In this document: piece by piece, positions 43,290-55,540 of the stretch
Position numbering within the stretch: position 1 is the stretch's first letter
Layout: every line of letters starts with the position of its first letter
DNA from: Cenococcum geophilum 1.58
Lineage: Eukaryota; Ascomycota; Dothideomycetes; Gloniales; Gloniaceae
Direction: 5' to 3'
NCBI GenBank assembly: GCA_001692895.1
Contig: KV748197.1
Location: 315,813 to 379,812, forward strand
DNA length: 64,000 bases
Made by a program: the position numbers and the translations under genes
Notes under the pieces: generated by a model
The model's database searches: none
What the model saw: only the letters and a program-made list of their open reading frames with translations
What the model was told of the DNA's origin: nothing

Positions 43290-44980
43290 TATATAAGTAT
43301 AGCAGATATTAAAAAGCAAGTTAATAAAGGTTAGGATAAGTAGAGGTAGGGAGTTGACCTTACGTCTATACCTAATATTAACAACTATATTAAATTTAAA
43401 ACCCTTAAGTACGGATACTTTAAGTTTATAAACGTTGACCTATAGGAGCAATACTAGGAGGACTTCGCGGACTTTACGGAGGCTATCTTTAAAGCATGTA
43501 ACCCTATTACTATCCGCAACCTATAGACCCTCCTACATAACTAAGGCGTATAGGTTAAAAGGAATAAACGAGTTACTATTACACAGTCCCTATATAACAC
43601 AACATATAAAGAAAACCAAATAGAATAGACTAAGAAAGAACTCCTAGACAAATATAACACTACTAAGAAACTCTTTACTTGTCCTAAACTTAATATAATT
43701 ACTAGCCTTACACCTAACCCACTTAACCAAATTTGTCCTACAAACATAAGCGGCTTTAAAACTAACCTTACTAGCTAAAATACACCTAATACCCAAGCTA
43801 TAGACTATAATACCCCTATAACCCAAAATACGGACCAGATCACTTCTATTATTTAAGCCACAGATCCGCAAGCTATATATCCGCAAGCTACAGATCCGTA
43901 AGCCACATATCCGCAAGCTATAGATCCGCAAGCCATATATCCGCAGGCTACAAATCCGCAAGCTACGTATCCGCAAGCTACAGATCCGTAAGCCACATAT
44001 CCGCAAGCTACAGATCCGCAAGCCATATATCCGCAGGCTACAAATCCGCAAGCTATATATCCGCAAGCTATAAATCCGCAAGTTACAGATCCGCAACCTA
44101 CCTAAGTAAAGACCTACGGTAAGGAGCTAGCTAACCTAGCCAAGCTCTATACCAACGAGTCTAAATACAGCGGTAAAAACGATAATTTTAACTTTAAACT
44201 GACTATCTTTACGGACCTCTATTAGAAGGCTAATATTCCTAAATAGGCACTTAGCCAAGCCTACTTAACCATGCTGCGCGGCCTAGCCCTTAACTACTAC
44301 TACACTAACCTTAAGAGTAAACCCCTCGGTGTTCCCTTTAATAAGCTATGCGAAGCTATATATAACTACTTTAAAGGGCCTAAATATAAGCGTAATATCC
44401 TTACCTAATAGAATGCAATTAAGTTACGGACCGTAATTAATAAGAACCCCAAAAAATCGACTACTAAGTACCTGTAAATCCTCATTAAGGACCTCTGGCA
44501 TCTATAGCATAGCCTTAATATTAAGCTCCAAACAGACGACTTTCTATACAATAAACTTATTATAGCTTACTAGGAAGTAGAGCCTTATAAATACGCCTAC
44601 TATAAGCCTACAGATACCTTAGCTGGCCTTATTAACAATCTACGCTCCTCTATTATAATGTACAAAGTCTTAAACCCACTAGGTAACACTTAAGCCTTTA
44701 CTACAGATATTTAATATCTGTAAACAGACTTAGACGTCTACTTTACGGACCGCCGCTACTGCTAGCAGTACCTATACCGACTAAGTCCTACCTATAACCC
44801 CCGTAGTAACCCCTATATAAAAATATACCCCCATAGACAAACCAGCTAGAAGTGCTTTATATGCAGTAAGGAAGGATGTTAGTTTATAAGGCATACCTAA
44901 AAAGAATATAACAAGTCTAGGAAGAGACTTAATAGCTGTATTAACTAGTTTATTTTAGAATATAAAGGAGAGGAAGTAGA
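43290..44980 (+). pseudogene. Copia A gag region, RIP-inactivated
   Basis: Plus-strand reading with stops at Gln/Trp positions: IKFKTLKYGYFKFINVDL and EDFADFTEAIFKACNPITIR at about 43390-43520. Then comes the PQAT repeat array, a helical domain (ELANLAKLYTNESKYSGKND), and near 44850-44910 a zinc-knuckle-like segment CFICSKEGC..IRHT, its last Cys not seen. Frames on the opposite strand (43541-43747, 43644-44096) are shadows. Confidence 0.75.
43860..44103 (+). repeat. 16-copy 15-bp minisatellite encoding (D/Y/N)PQA(T/I) in gag
   Basis: I count 16 units of GATCCGCAAGCTACA-type. In the gag frame each unit reads Asp/Tyr/Asn-Pro-Gln-Ala-Thr/Ile, with Asp and Tyr versions alternating. Higher-order periodicity is visible: units 3-6 recur as 9-12. 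In two units Gln has become TAA. Confidence 0.9.
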
Positions 44981-45229
44981 AGAGCCCCCTAATAAGTTAA
45001 TAGAAGCCCTTATAATTAACTTTAAATTAGACGCTTAGGAATAAGAGACCTTAAAGACATTCCTAACTACTTTTAGACCTTTTACGGACAGCTAAGCCTT
45101 TAATATTATAACCGTATTAGCCAACCGTTCCTTTATATACTTAGTTACGCCCAAAAACCATTCTATAAGTACCCCCGTTACGGACGTTACAGACTATAAA
45201 TAGGACCTATTTATATATATTACTACAGA

Positions 45230-48200
45230 ACGCTATACCCCTAAGGAATTCTACGGCGTTATAATTAATATAGGTGCCTCTAAGAAGTCTACCGTAGGCT
45301 ATAGGTAATACCTTGCATATAAGGCCACTATAAATAATAATGCGGATATTGACACTACATAGACTGGGGCCGTAAACGTCTAGTTCGGCATCAGCTTAAC
45401 CGCATTAATTAGATTAATTATAGTTAAGACTCTAATTAGCCTAGTTAAATTCTATGTAGTAAAAGCGGATACCCCCTTCCTACTCTATCTTACAGACATA
45501 GATAGGTTATAGGTATACTATAATAACGTTACGGACACCCTAATTGGCCCAGTAACTGCCCTAGGAAGTAAATACATTACCCTACTAATTATATAACGAT
45601 TTAGACACCCATTCCTTATATAGGGAGAGACCTTACGGACGTACATTTAAGAGTCTTTTAACTACAACCTATATTACCTTACTAGTACTAAGATCTACCG
45701 CCTACACCGCCGTTTCGGCCACCTATTAGCCAAAAAGCTGCATAGAGTCCTTAAACGCTTTAGATACAACAATGTTAATAGAAAGGTAATTAACCACTTA
45801 ACTAAATACTACTCCTACTGCCAGAAATATAGACGTTCTCCAGGCCAATTTAAGTTCACCCTTTATAAGGATCTTAACTTTAACCATTTAGTATACATAG
45901 ATATTATGTATATTAACGGCAGCCTAGTACTATATATAATTAATAAGGCAACCCACTACTAAGCCACCCGTTAGTTATAAAATATATCCGTAAAGTATAC
46001 CTAGGATATTCTACGGACCTGCTAGATTAATATATACGTTAGACCCCCTGTATATATTACCCACAACGCTAATAGGAACTTTATTAGTAAGAAATTTTAG
46101 TAATATACTATGGCCATAGCTATATTAACAAAAGCTGTTCTAGTTAAGGCGCACTAGTCCGTTAGGCTTATTAAGCGAGCTTACCTAGCCTTACGGAGAG
46201 CTTACTAGATTATTACAGACGAATATAAGGACATTTAAAAGGAACTAGCTCTACAGATAGCCGTAAAAGCCGTTAATGACACCGCTGGCCCAGATAGACT
46301 AGTACCTACCCTCTTAGTCTACGGAGCCTACCTAAGGATAAGCAATCTAGATTCTCCTACCCCATCTATTACGGAACGAGTAGCTGTAATACGAAAGGCG
46401 ATGGCTAAGATAGTCAAACTACGGGCTAAATAAACTATTAATAACGCCCTGTACTACCGCAACGGACCTAATATAACCTTAGTACACGACCTCCCGCTTA
46501 ACTCTAAAGTCCTTATATAGCGTAAAAGCGGCAAGTAGACCGGACCCTACCGTGTACTAGCCGTAGAAAACGAGACGTGCTGCGTATAACTTCCTAGCGG
46601 GCTAACTAGGTTTAAAAGCACGTCTATAAAACCCTACTTTTGACCTAAAGACACCTATAACGTCGAGCTAGATAAACTAGAAGCACCTACCGAACTAAAC
46701 AAAATAGAAGCACCCCTGCCTACTCTAGAAGTCCCCTAGGAACCTACTAAATCTACTAAACCTACCGTAAAGCGTAGTCGAGGACGCCCCCGAAAGTACC
46801 CTATAACTAAGAATACTATAATAGAGAATTACCTAATCTCCGCAGGAATATCCGTAAGACAATCTCCGCCTACGGATATATCAGTTCTAGTATAAAAAAC
46901 CCCTTTTACGGACTCACGACGCAAAGAGATTAACGGACTACTTAAAAAGGGCGTCTTTACGGTTATAACGGAGAGAGACGTTCCGCAAGGCGTCTATATA
47001 TTTAACTCACGCTTTATTAACAAAATTAAGCACCCTAGTACTGATAAAGCCTTTAAGAAATTAAGGCTTGTTATATAAGCTTATAATAACTAGGGAAAGG
47101 GCTTAGTCCTTACGCAATCGCCTATAATTTAACGGGTCAGTTAATAGATTATACTTACGCTTACGCCTAGACTACAGCAAACTAAACCCGTAGCCCTCTA
47201 CTTATAGGACATCTCACAAGCCTATATACAGTCTAATACCTACCTAAGTAGGGACATCTTTATACAACCACTGCTTGAGCTTAATTTATAACTAGGAACA
47301 ATTTTATAGGTTATAAAACCTCTTTACGGAGTACCAGAAGCTGGAAACCACTGGTTTAAGACGTACCACTAGCATCACGTTAGTAAGCTTAAAATGGAAC
47401 AGTTAACCTATAACCCCTACCTCCTATACAGCCTATTAAACGGCCTTGGTATCGTCGGGCTCTAAATAGATAATACCCTTTTTCTAGCAGACTAGACCTT
47501 TATAGACGCTAAAGAAACCGAACTATAAAAGGCTAAGTTCTTAGCAAAGCTATAAGAGCAGTTAACTATATAGGCTCTAATTAAGTTTAATGGAGGCTTA
47601 ATTATATAAAAGGGCAACTTAATCTAGCTAACCCAGGAACGCTAAGCTTAAAACCTAAAGCTTATTATAGTAAAGCCTACGGACCTTACTAGTTCCCACA
47701 GAGAGACCCGTAAGACTGTAAATACAAAGAACTAATACGCTGTATAGCGTATAAGAGGCGCCTATATTACCACAGTCTGCTAACCTAAATCTGCCTACAA
47801 CTTATCCTTTACGGCCCAGGCAGTAGATCCGCAAGAAGAAAATATTAAGCAGCTTAATAAGCGTATTTAGTAGCAAATTAACAATGCAGTAAGGGGACTT
47901 ACTTTCGTACCACTAGACCTAAGTTCCCTTAGCTTACTAGCATTTATAGACGCCTCCTTTGCTAATAATAAAGACCTATTATTACAAATCGGCTTTATAA
48001 TTATACTTACGGACTATAATCAAGACGCAAATATACTGCACTAGTCTTTAATTAAATGTAAACAAGTAACCCGCAGCGTACTAGCTTCCGAACTATACGC
48101 ATTAGCTTATAGCTTTAATATAGCAGCCGCAATCAAATTAACGGTCCAGAAGATCCTACAACTAGAGTAGTTACCCCTGGTTTTATGCACCGATTTAAAG

Positions 48201-48430
48201 TCCCTCTATGACTGCCTAGTTAAACTAGGTACGACATAAGAGAAGAGGCTTATGGTCAACCTAATGTGCTTACGTCAGGCCTACGAACGACGTGAAATTG
48301 CGGAGGTTAAATGGATTAGCGGCGGAAACAACCTAGTAGACGCTATAACTAAGGCAAAGCCATGTTAAGCCCTTAAAACCCTAATTAACACAAATAAGCT
48401 TAACCTAGAAGTTATAGAATAGGTGGAACG
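45230..48430 (+). pseudogene. Copia A pol (integrase, reverse transcriptase, RNase H), RIP-inactivated
   Basis: The integrase zinc-binding start HRRFGHLLAKKLHR lies near 45700, followed by YCQKYRRSPGQF and DIMYINGSLVLY. RT is around 46920-47700 (GVFTVITERDVPQGVYIFNS, KPLYGVPEAGNHW). RNase H is at 47920-48420, with FVPLDLSSLSLLAFIDASFA, VTRSVLASELYALAY and the TDLKSLYDCLVKLGTT block. Order integrase before RT is diagnostic of Copia. Numerous TAG/TAA replace Gln/Trp. Frame ends near 48420. Confidence 0.85.
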
Positions 48431-48658
48431 AGACTGACGGAGCATCTACGGAACGTCTACGGCCCGTCAAAAGGCCGTACGATTCATTTTACGGACCGTA
48501 AGCAGGACTTACGGCCAGCTTGGGGCACCGTTTGGAAGGCAGCCCAGAAGGCACCTCAGGAGGTGTTTCCTATATATATTTTCTTTTGTGTTCTATGGTT
48601 CTATTAAAGCAATTACGGAGACTATACACAAGTGGCTTCATTTTTCAAGTACCGCTAG

Positions 48659-48926
48659 TGTATAATTACAGCACCTGTCGTACCAACCGCGTGCCTACGC
48701 GTTCGGTACGCCAGGTACGCATTTGCGCGTTTGGTGTACCAGCCACTCGCTTACGCGTCTAGTGCACTTATAAAGCACTAACTAATTAGGGGGAGGACGC
48801 ATCAGTATATAGACCACGTAGTCTGCTTTAATACAATCGACAGTCACCACCGTCTAAATGAGCATACAATACTAAACGTATTTCGTGCCCCTAGACACGA
48901 CTTATACTATTAAATTGGTACCAACA
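48659..48926 (+). repeat. Copia A 3' LTR
   Basis: 268 bp, TGTATAATTACAG...ACCAACA, followed by target duplication CTTAC. It is complete and gives the uninterrupted reference for the split 5' LTR. Confidence 0.9.
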
Positions 48927-48931
48927 CTTAC

Positions 48932-50830
48932 TAACGCTTATAGGAATTTAAGCGTTATAGGTCTCTCCTAGTTTAATAAGCTCACTACTAAGGAAGGGCT
49001 CTTTTATAATTCTATATTAAGTACAAATCTTATAGATGTAGCTAGGTATTCAAGAGATCTTAATAGCCTTTTAAAGCTTTTTAGAAATTAGAAAAAGGAC
49101 TAAGTCACTTATACTAAATATAGTAATAGAGTGCTGCGTACCGTACTTCTTTTTTATCTAGTTATAAGAGTAAGCTAATCGCTGTCAAACTCTTTTATAA
49201 ATATTTAATATATCGTAAATAGAGCCCGACTTTGCTAAACGCCTCTATAGCCATAGTTCCTTTTAGCGCTCTTTAAGCTTCTTTAACACCTGCCGCTTAA
49301 GCTTTAGCTATAGTAGAATGGCATAAATAGGGTTATTAGAGTTCTTAATCGCCTAAAAGTAGGTGTAACCATATTATAATACTCTTAAAGATCTACTAGT
49401 AGAACACTAGCTTTACTAGCTTTATAATAAAGCTGTAATTATAGAGCTTTAATTTAAATAGTAAGATTATTTATAAAGTAGCCTCTGGGGGTGTAGTAAG
49501 GATTATCCGGATTTTTAATCCAGTTATTTAGATATAATTGCTCTTACTACTAAATAGATTACAGAGCTCTCTTAGCTATACGCTATAAATTTATAGTAGG
49601 TTTAGATCTTACTACCGCTAAAGCTTTAGCCTCTCTATCTATTATCTTAATTACCTCCTATATACTAGCCTCTTAGCTTAGTATAAGAAAGCCTTTTAGT
49701 AAAGGTAGAGGCTGCCTAAATCCACTTAATCCTAATAATTGAATTTAACGAGTTTAAATTAAAATTAGTAAGTAATTAGGAGAGAGGCTATTGTTATTAA
49801 ATAGAGTATAGTTCGTAGGAGTCTCCTTCCTTTATAATCTATTAGCTAAATTATAGTCCTTTTTAGATAGATTGCGGTCGCCTATAGAGGTAGTTCCTAA
49901 ATTTAAAAGGCTCCCATTATTAGAATCCTTATCTTCCTTATTAGAAGATTTACCTAAGGTTAAGAGCCAATTACTATTATCTCCTATATTAGAAATATTA
50001 TTAAGATCCTTATTAGAAGTAGTAAGGGCGTTTAAAGTAATAGAGCGATTATCCTCCTTATCGCGCTCCTATTCGGCAGCCTCTTACCTATTACTATTCT
50101 CTTTTAGTAAAGGGCCTAAAACTTCCTTATTGCCATCTAGATCTTTATCCTCAGCTTTAGAGACTTTAATATTAGGCGGAGGCTCTACCATAGCCCTTAG
50201 GGCAGGCGCTACTAAAGTAGAAGCTTAAGGATCTCTCCTATATAAATAGCGAAAAGGCATATAGCTAATTAATTCGTGGTACGTGCGATTAATTAAGGCC
50301 GTGATAATTAGGTAAGCTGTTACCTATTATAAAGTTTCTAAGAGTTGCTTTACTATATAAAGCTTCTTCTTTATAAAGCTATTAGCCTACTCTATAAGGC
50401 CTTATAATTAAAGGTAGCGCGGGCGGCTATTAATAACTATTAGGTGACGAAGTCACCTCGCCTATATATATTGTTCCGCACAGCTATGTCTGGCATCAAG
50501 CCAGTCACTTACTTACCTTTTAGTTTGTATAGCTGAGTGGTGCGGAGCTTATCACCTTATAATAACTTTTACTTTGTAATAACAAAGTAATATAAAAAGG
50601 GCGCCTTTAAACTCTATACCGTTATTACTTTACTAAATATACAGGTAAACACTATAGTGATATATCCATTATAATATAGCGGCAGCGACTTCCTTAGCGG
50701 TCTTCTGCTTAAGAGGGTAGAGGGTATAGTATTTACTAAAGTAATCGCGTATCTATAGGATCCATTTATATTTGCTATTAGGCTTAGTATTAGTTATATA
50801 GGGTGACTTACCAATAACGACTACTTGAGT
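48932..50830 (-). repeat. Old unidentified repeat, RIP-degraded; right flank of Copia A
   Basis: AT-rich sequence with stops in every frame except a 118-codon plus-strand frame (49872-50228). Its complementary frame is also fairly open and reads as a Ser/Asn/Leu-rich coding-like stretch. I could not match either to a known transposase or polymerase. A palindrome AGGTGACGAAGTCACCT lies at about 50441-50457. Around 50475-50550 an imperfect inverted pair (CCGCACAGCTATG / TATAGCTGAGTGGTGCGG) could be a transposon end. Confidence 0.45.
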
Positions 50831-50839
50831 AGGTTACAG

Positions 50840-51232
50840 TGATGTTAGTTAATAAAGCTTATTTATTAGAATAAGGAAGGGCGAGGAGTCTTAGACTCCT
50901 CGCCACGCTAGTGCCGCGGCGTCATGTAATAACCGCTTGCCTCATTCCCAATACTAGCAACTCTTCTTTTATAGTTACTATCTATATATAAATACTGCTT
51001 AACTAGCGTAACAAATATTAATCCTCCTTACTTACTATTACTATTGTAATATAAGTCTCGCTATCCTAAAATTTGCCTCTTAGCACGTAGTGCTTTCTTG
51101 CTTAAAGTTATAGGTGGATATTATATTAGGGCCGCTAAGGCGCTAGTTATAAGCGAGCTAATAGCGATTTTCTATTCTAGGGATAGAAAATCCTAATTAG
51201 CTAGGTTAAGTTAGGGTCTATAGAATATTATA
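50840..51232 (-). repeat. Probable 3' LTR of Copia C
   Basis: On the minus strand a purine tract AAAGGGGGAG (51233-51242) directly precedes TATAATATTCTATAGACC (RIP form of a TG start), as PPT and LTR start should. The far end (near 50840-50850) is a guess because the partner LTR is not in the window. It contains a perfect hairpin at 50880-50904 and the sequence shared with element E. Confidence 0.5.
50880..50904. other. Perfect 11-bp hairpin, GC-rich, in an AT-rich block
   Basis: GGCGAGGAGTC, loop TTA, GACTCCTCGCC. It has escaped RIP-type change while its surroundings have not, or both arms changed in parallel. Possible LTR terminator or RNA structure; function not shown. Confidence 0.8.
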
Positions 51233-52021
51233 CTCCCCCTTTAAAAAAGTCTTGGTAAGAGAATCTAACTAATTAAATAACTTTAACCGCTGGTTAAAGT
51301 TCCTAGATATCTTAAAACCTTATATAACTAAGAAGTTTCTAGGGGCTCCTTTTTAACCTAACCTTTAACTCGTATATATAGAGTATTTATATTAACAAAC
51401 GTCTCTAGTGCCTTATTTAGGTTNNCCTTTATTATTATATCTACNNGGTTATCTTAGCNATTAATNTATTAAATTTTAAAGAGTTTTTAACGCTTATAGG
51501 ATTACTAAAGTGCTATAATATCGATTATAAGGCGCTTTTCCTTTATAGTACTAAGCTTAACTAAACACTTATAAAGGGAATATAAGTTAGTGTATACAAT
51601 TATAGGGATAACGAGAAGTTTAAGTTAATTTATAATTATCTTTAGGGTAGTTCTAATTGCAATTACTATATTAACTCCGCTAACCATTTTATATATCTCT
51701 AATACTAAAACGCTCTAAGTAATGCGCTTACTCTTAGTTAAGCTCTAATAAATAAAATTACCGTAGATTATAAAGTTATTCTCTCTAGTAGATTCGTTCG
51801 CGATAATAATCTTATATCCTAGCTAGAAGCTAAAATCTTTATTATTTATAAATAATCCATAAACAAATACAAAGAGCTTAGTGGTAGGAAGATTAATAAG
51901 CACGTAGAGTAGTCCCCAATTAAAATAGTTTATTTACTAGAAAAAACGCTTATTTAGGGCAAGAACGTTATCCTTAGTTAGTTCCTAGTATTAAGCGGCA
52001 ACGGAGAGATTAAATAAAGCC
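51233..52021 (-). pseudogene. Copia C pol, RNase H (3') part, RIP-inactivated
   Basis: Minus-strand reading from 52021 downward: KALFNLSVAA, LPTTKLFVFVYGLFINNKDF, QSVLVLEIYKMVSG and TNLYSLYKCLVKLSTIKEKR. These match the end of Copia polyproteins (SxxxDCLVKLGTTxEKRL). Several N bases (51424-51466) fall in the last part. The upstream part of the same frame resumes at 59982 beyond the gypsy insertion. Confidence 0.8.
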
Positions 52022-52026
52022 TTAGG
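52022..52026 (+). repeat. 5-bp target duplication of the gypsy element, left copy
   Basis: TTAGG, repeated at 59977-59981 directly after the right LTR. Confidence 0.85.
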
Positions 52027-52451
52027 TATTACGGACGCTTTAAGTACAATATTACAACTACTTGGAGAAGAGACAGAAGAAGCTAGTTAGTTAATTTAGG
52101 CACAGTCTAGAATAGAGCCGATAGAACCATATAACGAGGAATGGTAATTAAGGTTATATAATGTGCTACGTATTAAATAAGAGGAACGAGAGGAACTTAC
52201 GTACCTTATATATAAGACGTACATCACGTATAAGAAGGATTTTATAGGAGTACGGTTATATATTTAAGGACCCTTAGTCCCTACCTAGATAGTTCCTTCC
52301 TTATAGTAATTCTTAGAATATAATTAGAGTTAATCTATTAGGCAACTACTCCACTAGTTATTATTACGTTGTTAACTTTTATACTTGCATTTCCTATACA
52401 CCTAGCCTAATAACGAGCCCATCGTAGTTCCTGCTATAAGGTTCCGTTATA
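52027..52451 (+). repeat. Gypsy D 5' LTR
   Basis: 425 bp; gap-free match in length to 59552-59976. Confidence 0.92.
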
Positions 52452-52479
52452 TAATTACTACCTAGTTACGGTATTAATA

Positions 52480-53600
52480 TAAAGAGTTAAATAATATACC
52501 ACCAAAAGCAGCCACCACAACGCCATTAACGGCAGCAACTATATCAAGGTCAGGTAACGACACCAGTATAGTAAACACTAACTTATAGCAACCTGTAACG
52601 GTTGGACAGCTATAAGAGATAGTTAACTAGTTAACAGAAAATAACGCAATATTAGAAAATAGGATTAACGGAATAGGCGTAGTAAAGGTTAAGTTACTAT
52701 TAATTAAAAGATACTTAGGAGAGAGATTAAAGCTTAAAGGATTCCTTATATAAATGCACTTTAAGGTAGCGTAAGAGGGAGCTAAGCTGGCAATACCTAT
52801 AGATTAAATAATATACGCAGGATTGTTTCTAACAGGAAGAGCACTTAAATAGTTTAAGCCTTACCTTATAGAAATCCAGGCAAATAGAATAATAATAACG
52901 AACCAAGAGGTACAGTTTATATTCTTAAGCTAGAATAGATTCGTTAAGCGACTTATACAAATATTCGGAGACCTAGAGGCAGTAACTATAGCGGAAAGAA
53001 AACTCTAAGACATTACGTAATAAACCTTAGCAATTAAGTATATAATATAGTTCCAGACGTTAGTAATATAAGTTAAGTGGAATAATAGGGCGCTTATAGC
53101 ATAGTATAAATAGGGACTTAAGGCTAAAGTCTAGGACGCGATTATCCTAATGGAAGATACGGACACCCTAAGGGAACTAATAGATTAGGTGATTAAGATT
53201 AACAATTAGATCTACTAAAGGGAATAGGCTAAGAGAGGCTAGAATAGAGTTCTATAGTTATATAAGGCGCAGAGTATATAACGACAAAAGCTAAGTTAGA
53301 AACTATAGTATAGCGCAGAGCCAATAGACCTAAGTAGTACTAAAGAAGCCTATAAGAGATAGAGCAAATTATAGAAACCTAGAGGACAAGGATTAAGTAA
53401 TTAAAGGTCTAAGGAGTAGAGGCCGAATTAGGGATCTTAATAGCAGAAGATATTCAGGCGGACTCTATAGCAAGAAAAATGGTTTAAAGAAGGAGCTTAT
53501 ATAAATTGCGGAAAATAGGGTTATTACGTCAGAGACTGTAGAAGTAGGCAGAGTCACTATATAGTAAAAGGCACAAGACTAGCAGACAATATATATGTAT
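52480..53600 (+). pseudogene. Gypsy D gag with zinc knuckle, RIP-inactivated
   Basis: Gln/Trp-to-stop changes break the frame. The CCHC knuckle is at about 53497-53540, readable as YINCGK*GYYVRDC: the first Cys is changed to Tyr and Trp/Gln to stop, both explainable by C-to-T changes. Upstream is the helical capsid-like part (FLTGRALK*FKPYLIE near 52830). Confidence 0.75.
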
Positions 53601-55540
53601 AGAGGGACAATAATATGCTGCGAGGAATAAAAGAATATTTAATTAGAAGTTTTGCGTTTTGTTATAATAACGCATACCAAATTTATAAGGACGCTAAGTA
53701 TGGCGTAAGCTATTGGCTATAAGAGCTAGCACCTATAGGATATAGAGAAACCAATAAACTAGTTCGCAGATCGGACATTAAGGACAATAAATTCAACGTA
53801 GGTAAAATATTCCGTAATAATAAGGTAATAAGGGCCGCTTACTAGAAGCGAGCAGACCTTAAAGATATTATACTAAAGGTAGAGGATGATTCCACTATAG
53901 AATAGGGAATATTAGTAGGGATTAAAACCCCACTAAATATAATGTCTATCGCTTTACAAGACGTAAGAGAAGTAAAACAGCAAACCACTTCGGTATTTAA
54001 TAAAGGCAAAAGGCCAAAGGCTTAAAATTCTTATAGTAAGATAAGAGACGACCAAGATTCTCAAGACAAGATAAGGTAAGCTTAAGGACCCACAATAGAC
54101 AATAACCAATAGAGTAGAGTAGTAGCTTAGTTTAGCAATATACGAATAAGCTTAAGACAGAGATTCCTATAGGCACAAGATTCTCAAAATAAGATAAGTA
54201 AGATTTAAGACTCTTAAGATAAAATAAGAACACTAAGCAAGCCTAGTTAAACTAAGGCTAGAGCTAAGCTTAAGTTAGAAGTAAGCTCAGGATTAAAGAA
54301 TCTATAGGGTTAGGAATTTGGGGTATAAATTAGGACACCTATAAATAAGAGGCAAGGAGCTTCTTTATAGATTAGAGAATCTATAGTATAAATAGTAATT
54401 AGACTAGGAGACAAGTATATAAACCTAGAGGATTTACTAGTAGAATATAGTATTCGAACTAAAGATCGAAAAGTTAATACTAAGATTAAGAAGTATAAAG
54501 ACTTTAAGGATTAAAGCATAAGGCGCAAACTAAAAGAAACTATAGAAGAGTTTAGGTAAAGAATTATCGTATAGCAAGAATAGAAACTAGATAAGAGATC
54601 TAGTATATTAGAACGTATAAGGGATAGAGCGCTAGTATAAAGAATCACTAATAGGCCAAGAATAGGTATACTAAGAGCTAAGTGGCTTACTAAACTGGAA
54701 GATAAAGAGGATCTAGGAATCCTAACTAGGTTTAAAGAACAATATATAAAGGGCTATTACGATATAGTAATAAGAAGATACTTCCTTATAGACAGACTAT
54801 ATATACTCTAGTAGCTATACCAAAAGTAGTATAGGCAGAGGCACAATAACAAGTAGGAAGATTTCTATATATAGTTAGATGAAAAAGTTATCTAAAACTA
54901 CCTAATTATAGAGAAGGCCATAACGTATATTAAAGGAGCCTTAATTATAACATTAAAGGATCTAAAGGAACAATTAGAGGACTAGAAAAGCGAGAGGCGT
55001 ATCTTAGTACCTACAAATAAAGTCGCAATATTTAGATCAGCACGATAAAGGTTTAAACTTAAAGATAAAGACGAGTTAAGAGTTAACCCAAAGCACCTAG
55101 TATACCATACGTTATCATAAATCGCGTGCGTGGACGATATATACAAGATATATAAGAATCTAAAGGAAAAGAATTAGAAATACCCTATAAGGATATACTA
55201 AATAATAGATAAGCAATAGTATAAAAATGCCAAATATATGCATAGATAGCATCCAGCAGAAGTTTAAGAGGAAGGAAGTTTAGTACTTTAACTAGAAAGA
55301 TTCCTTATAGAAGAATGCTTAGACGGATAATAGTAGTGGGAATGCCTAGANAATANNTNTNTATNGTATATTAAAGANAAAAAGNNAACTAGGNATTNGC
55401 TAAAGAGNNAGCTAAGTNNNNNAGGATTAAGCAGCTAATAGTTAGGAAAAGTAGAGGCCTATAGGACTAGAGGGAGCTAGTGGTAGAGCCTTAGACCCTT
55501 AAAGGAATTCAAGAATAACACCTAAATTTATAAGTTAAAT
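53600..55540 (+). other. Gag-pol spacer region of gypsy D
   Basis: About 1.9 kb between zinc knuckle and protease, unusually long. It is highly charged when read in the pol direction (Lys/Glu/Arg-rich coiled segments such as KRLKEQLED-like stretches near 54960-55000). It may hold an extra domain of unknown role. No known motif was recognised. N bases at 55351-55420. Confidence 0.5.

Larger units (their letters stand above)
37252..48926 (+). mobile_element. Copia A: full Ty1/copia LTR retrotransposon, RIP-degraded, interrupted by Copia B
   Basis: The 5' LTR starts at 37252 (TATATAATTACAG, RIP form of TGTATAATTACAG). It is cut at 37325 by Copia B, and continues 42686-42869. The 3' LTR is 48659-48926 (268 bp). 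The 5-bp duplication CTTAC flanks the element (37247-37251 and 48927-48931). The plus-strand interior (42870-48658) shows, in Copia order, gag with a PQAT repeat, integrase, reverse transcriptase and RNase H, riddled with TAG/TAA at former Gln/Trp codons. Own length without the insert is about 6.3 kb. Confidence 0.9.

Noticed and set aside
43644..44096. 150-codon minus-strand frame with repeated SLRI(C/Y)
   Set aside because: It is the antisense shadow of the 15-bp gag minisatellite of Copia A; a repeat with period divisible by three stays open in several frames.
43860..44103. CRISPR-like array
   Set aside because: Repeats are 15 bp, contiguous with no spacers, code in frame within gag, and the host is a fungus.
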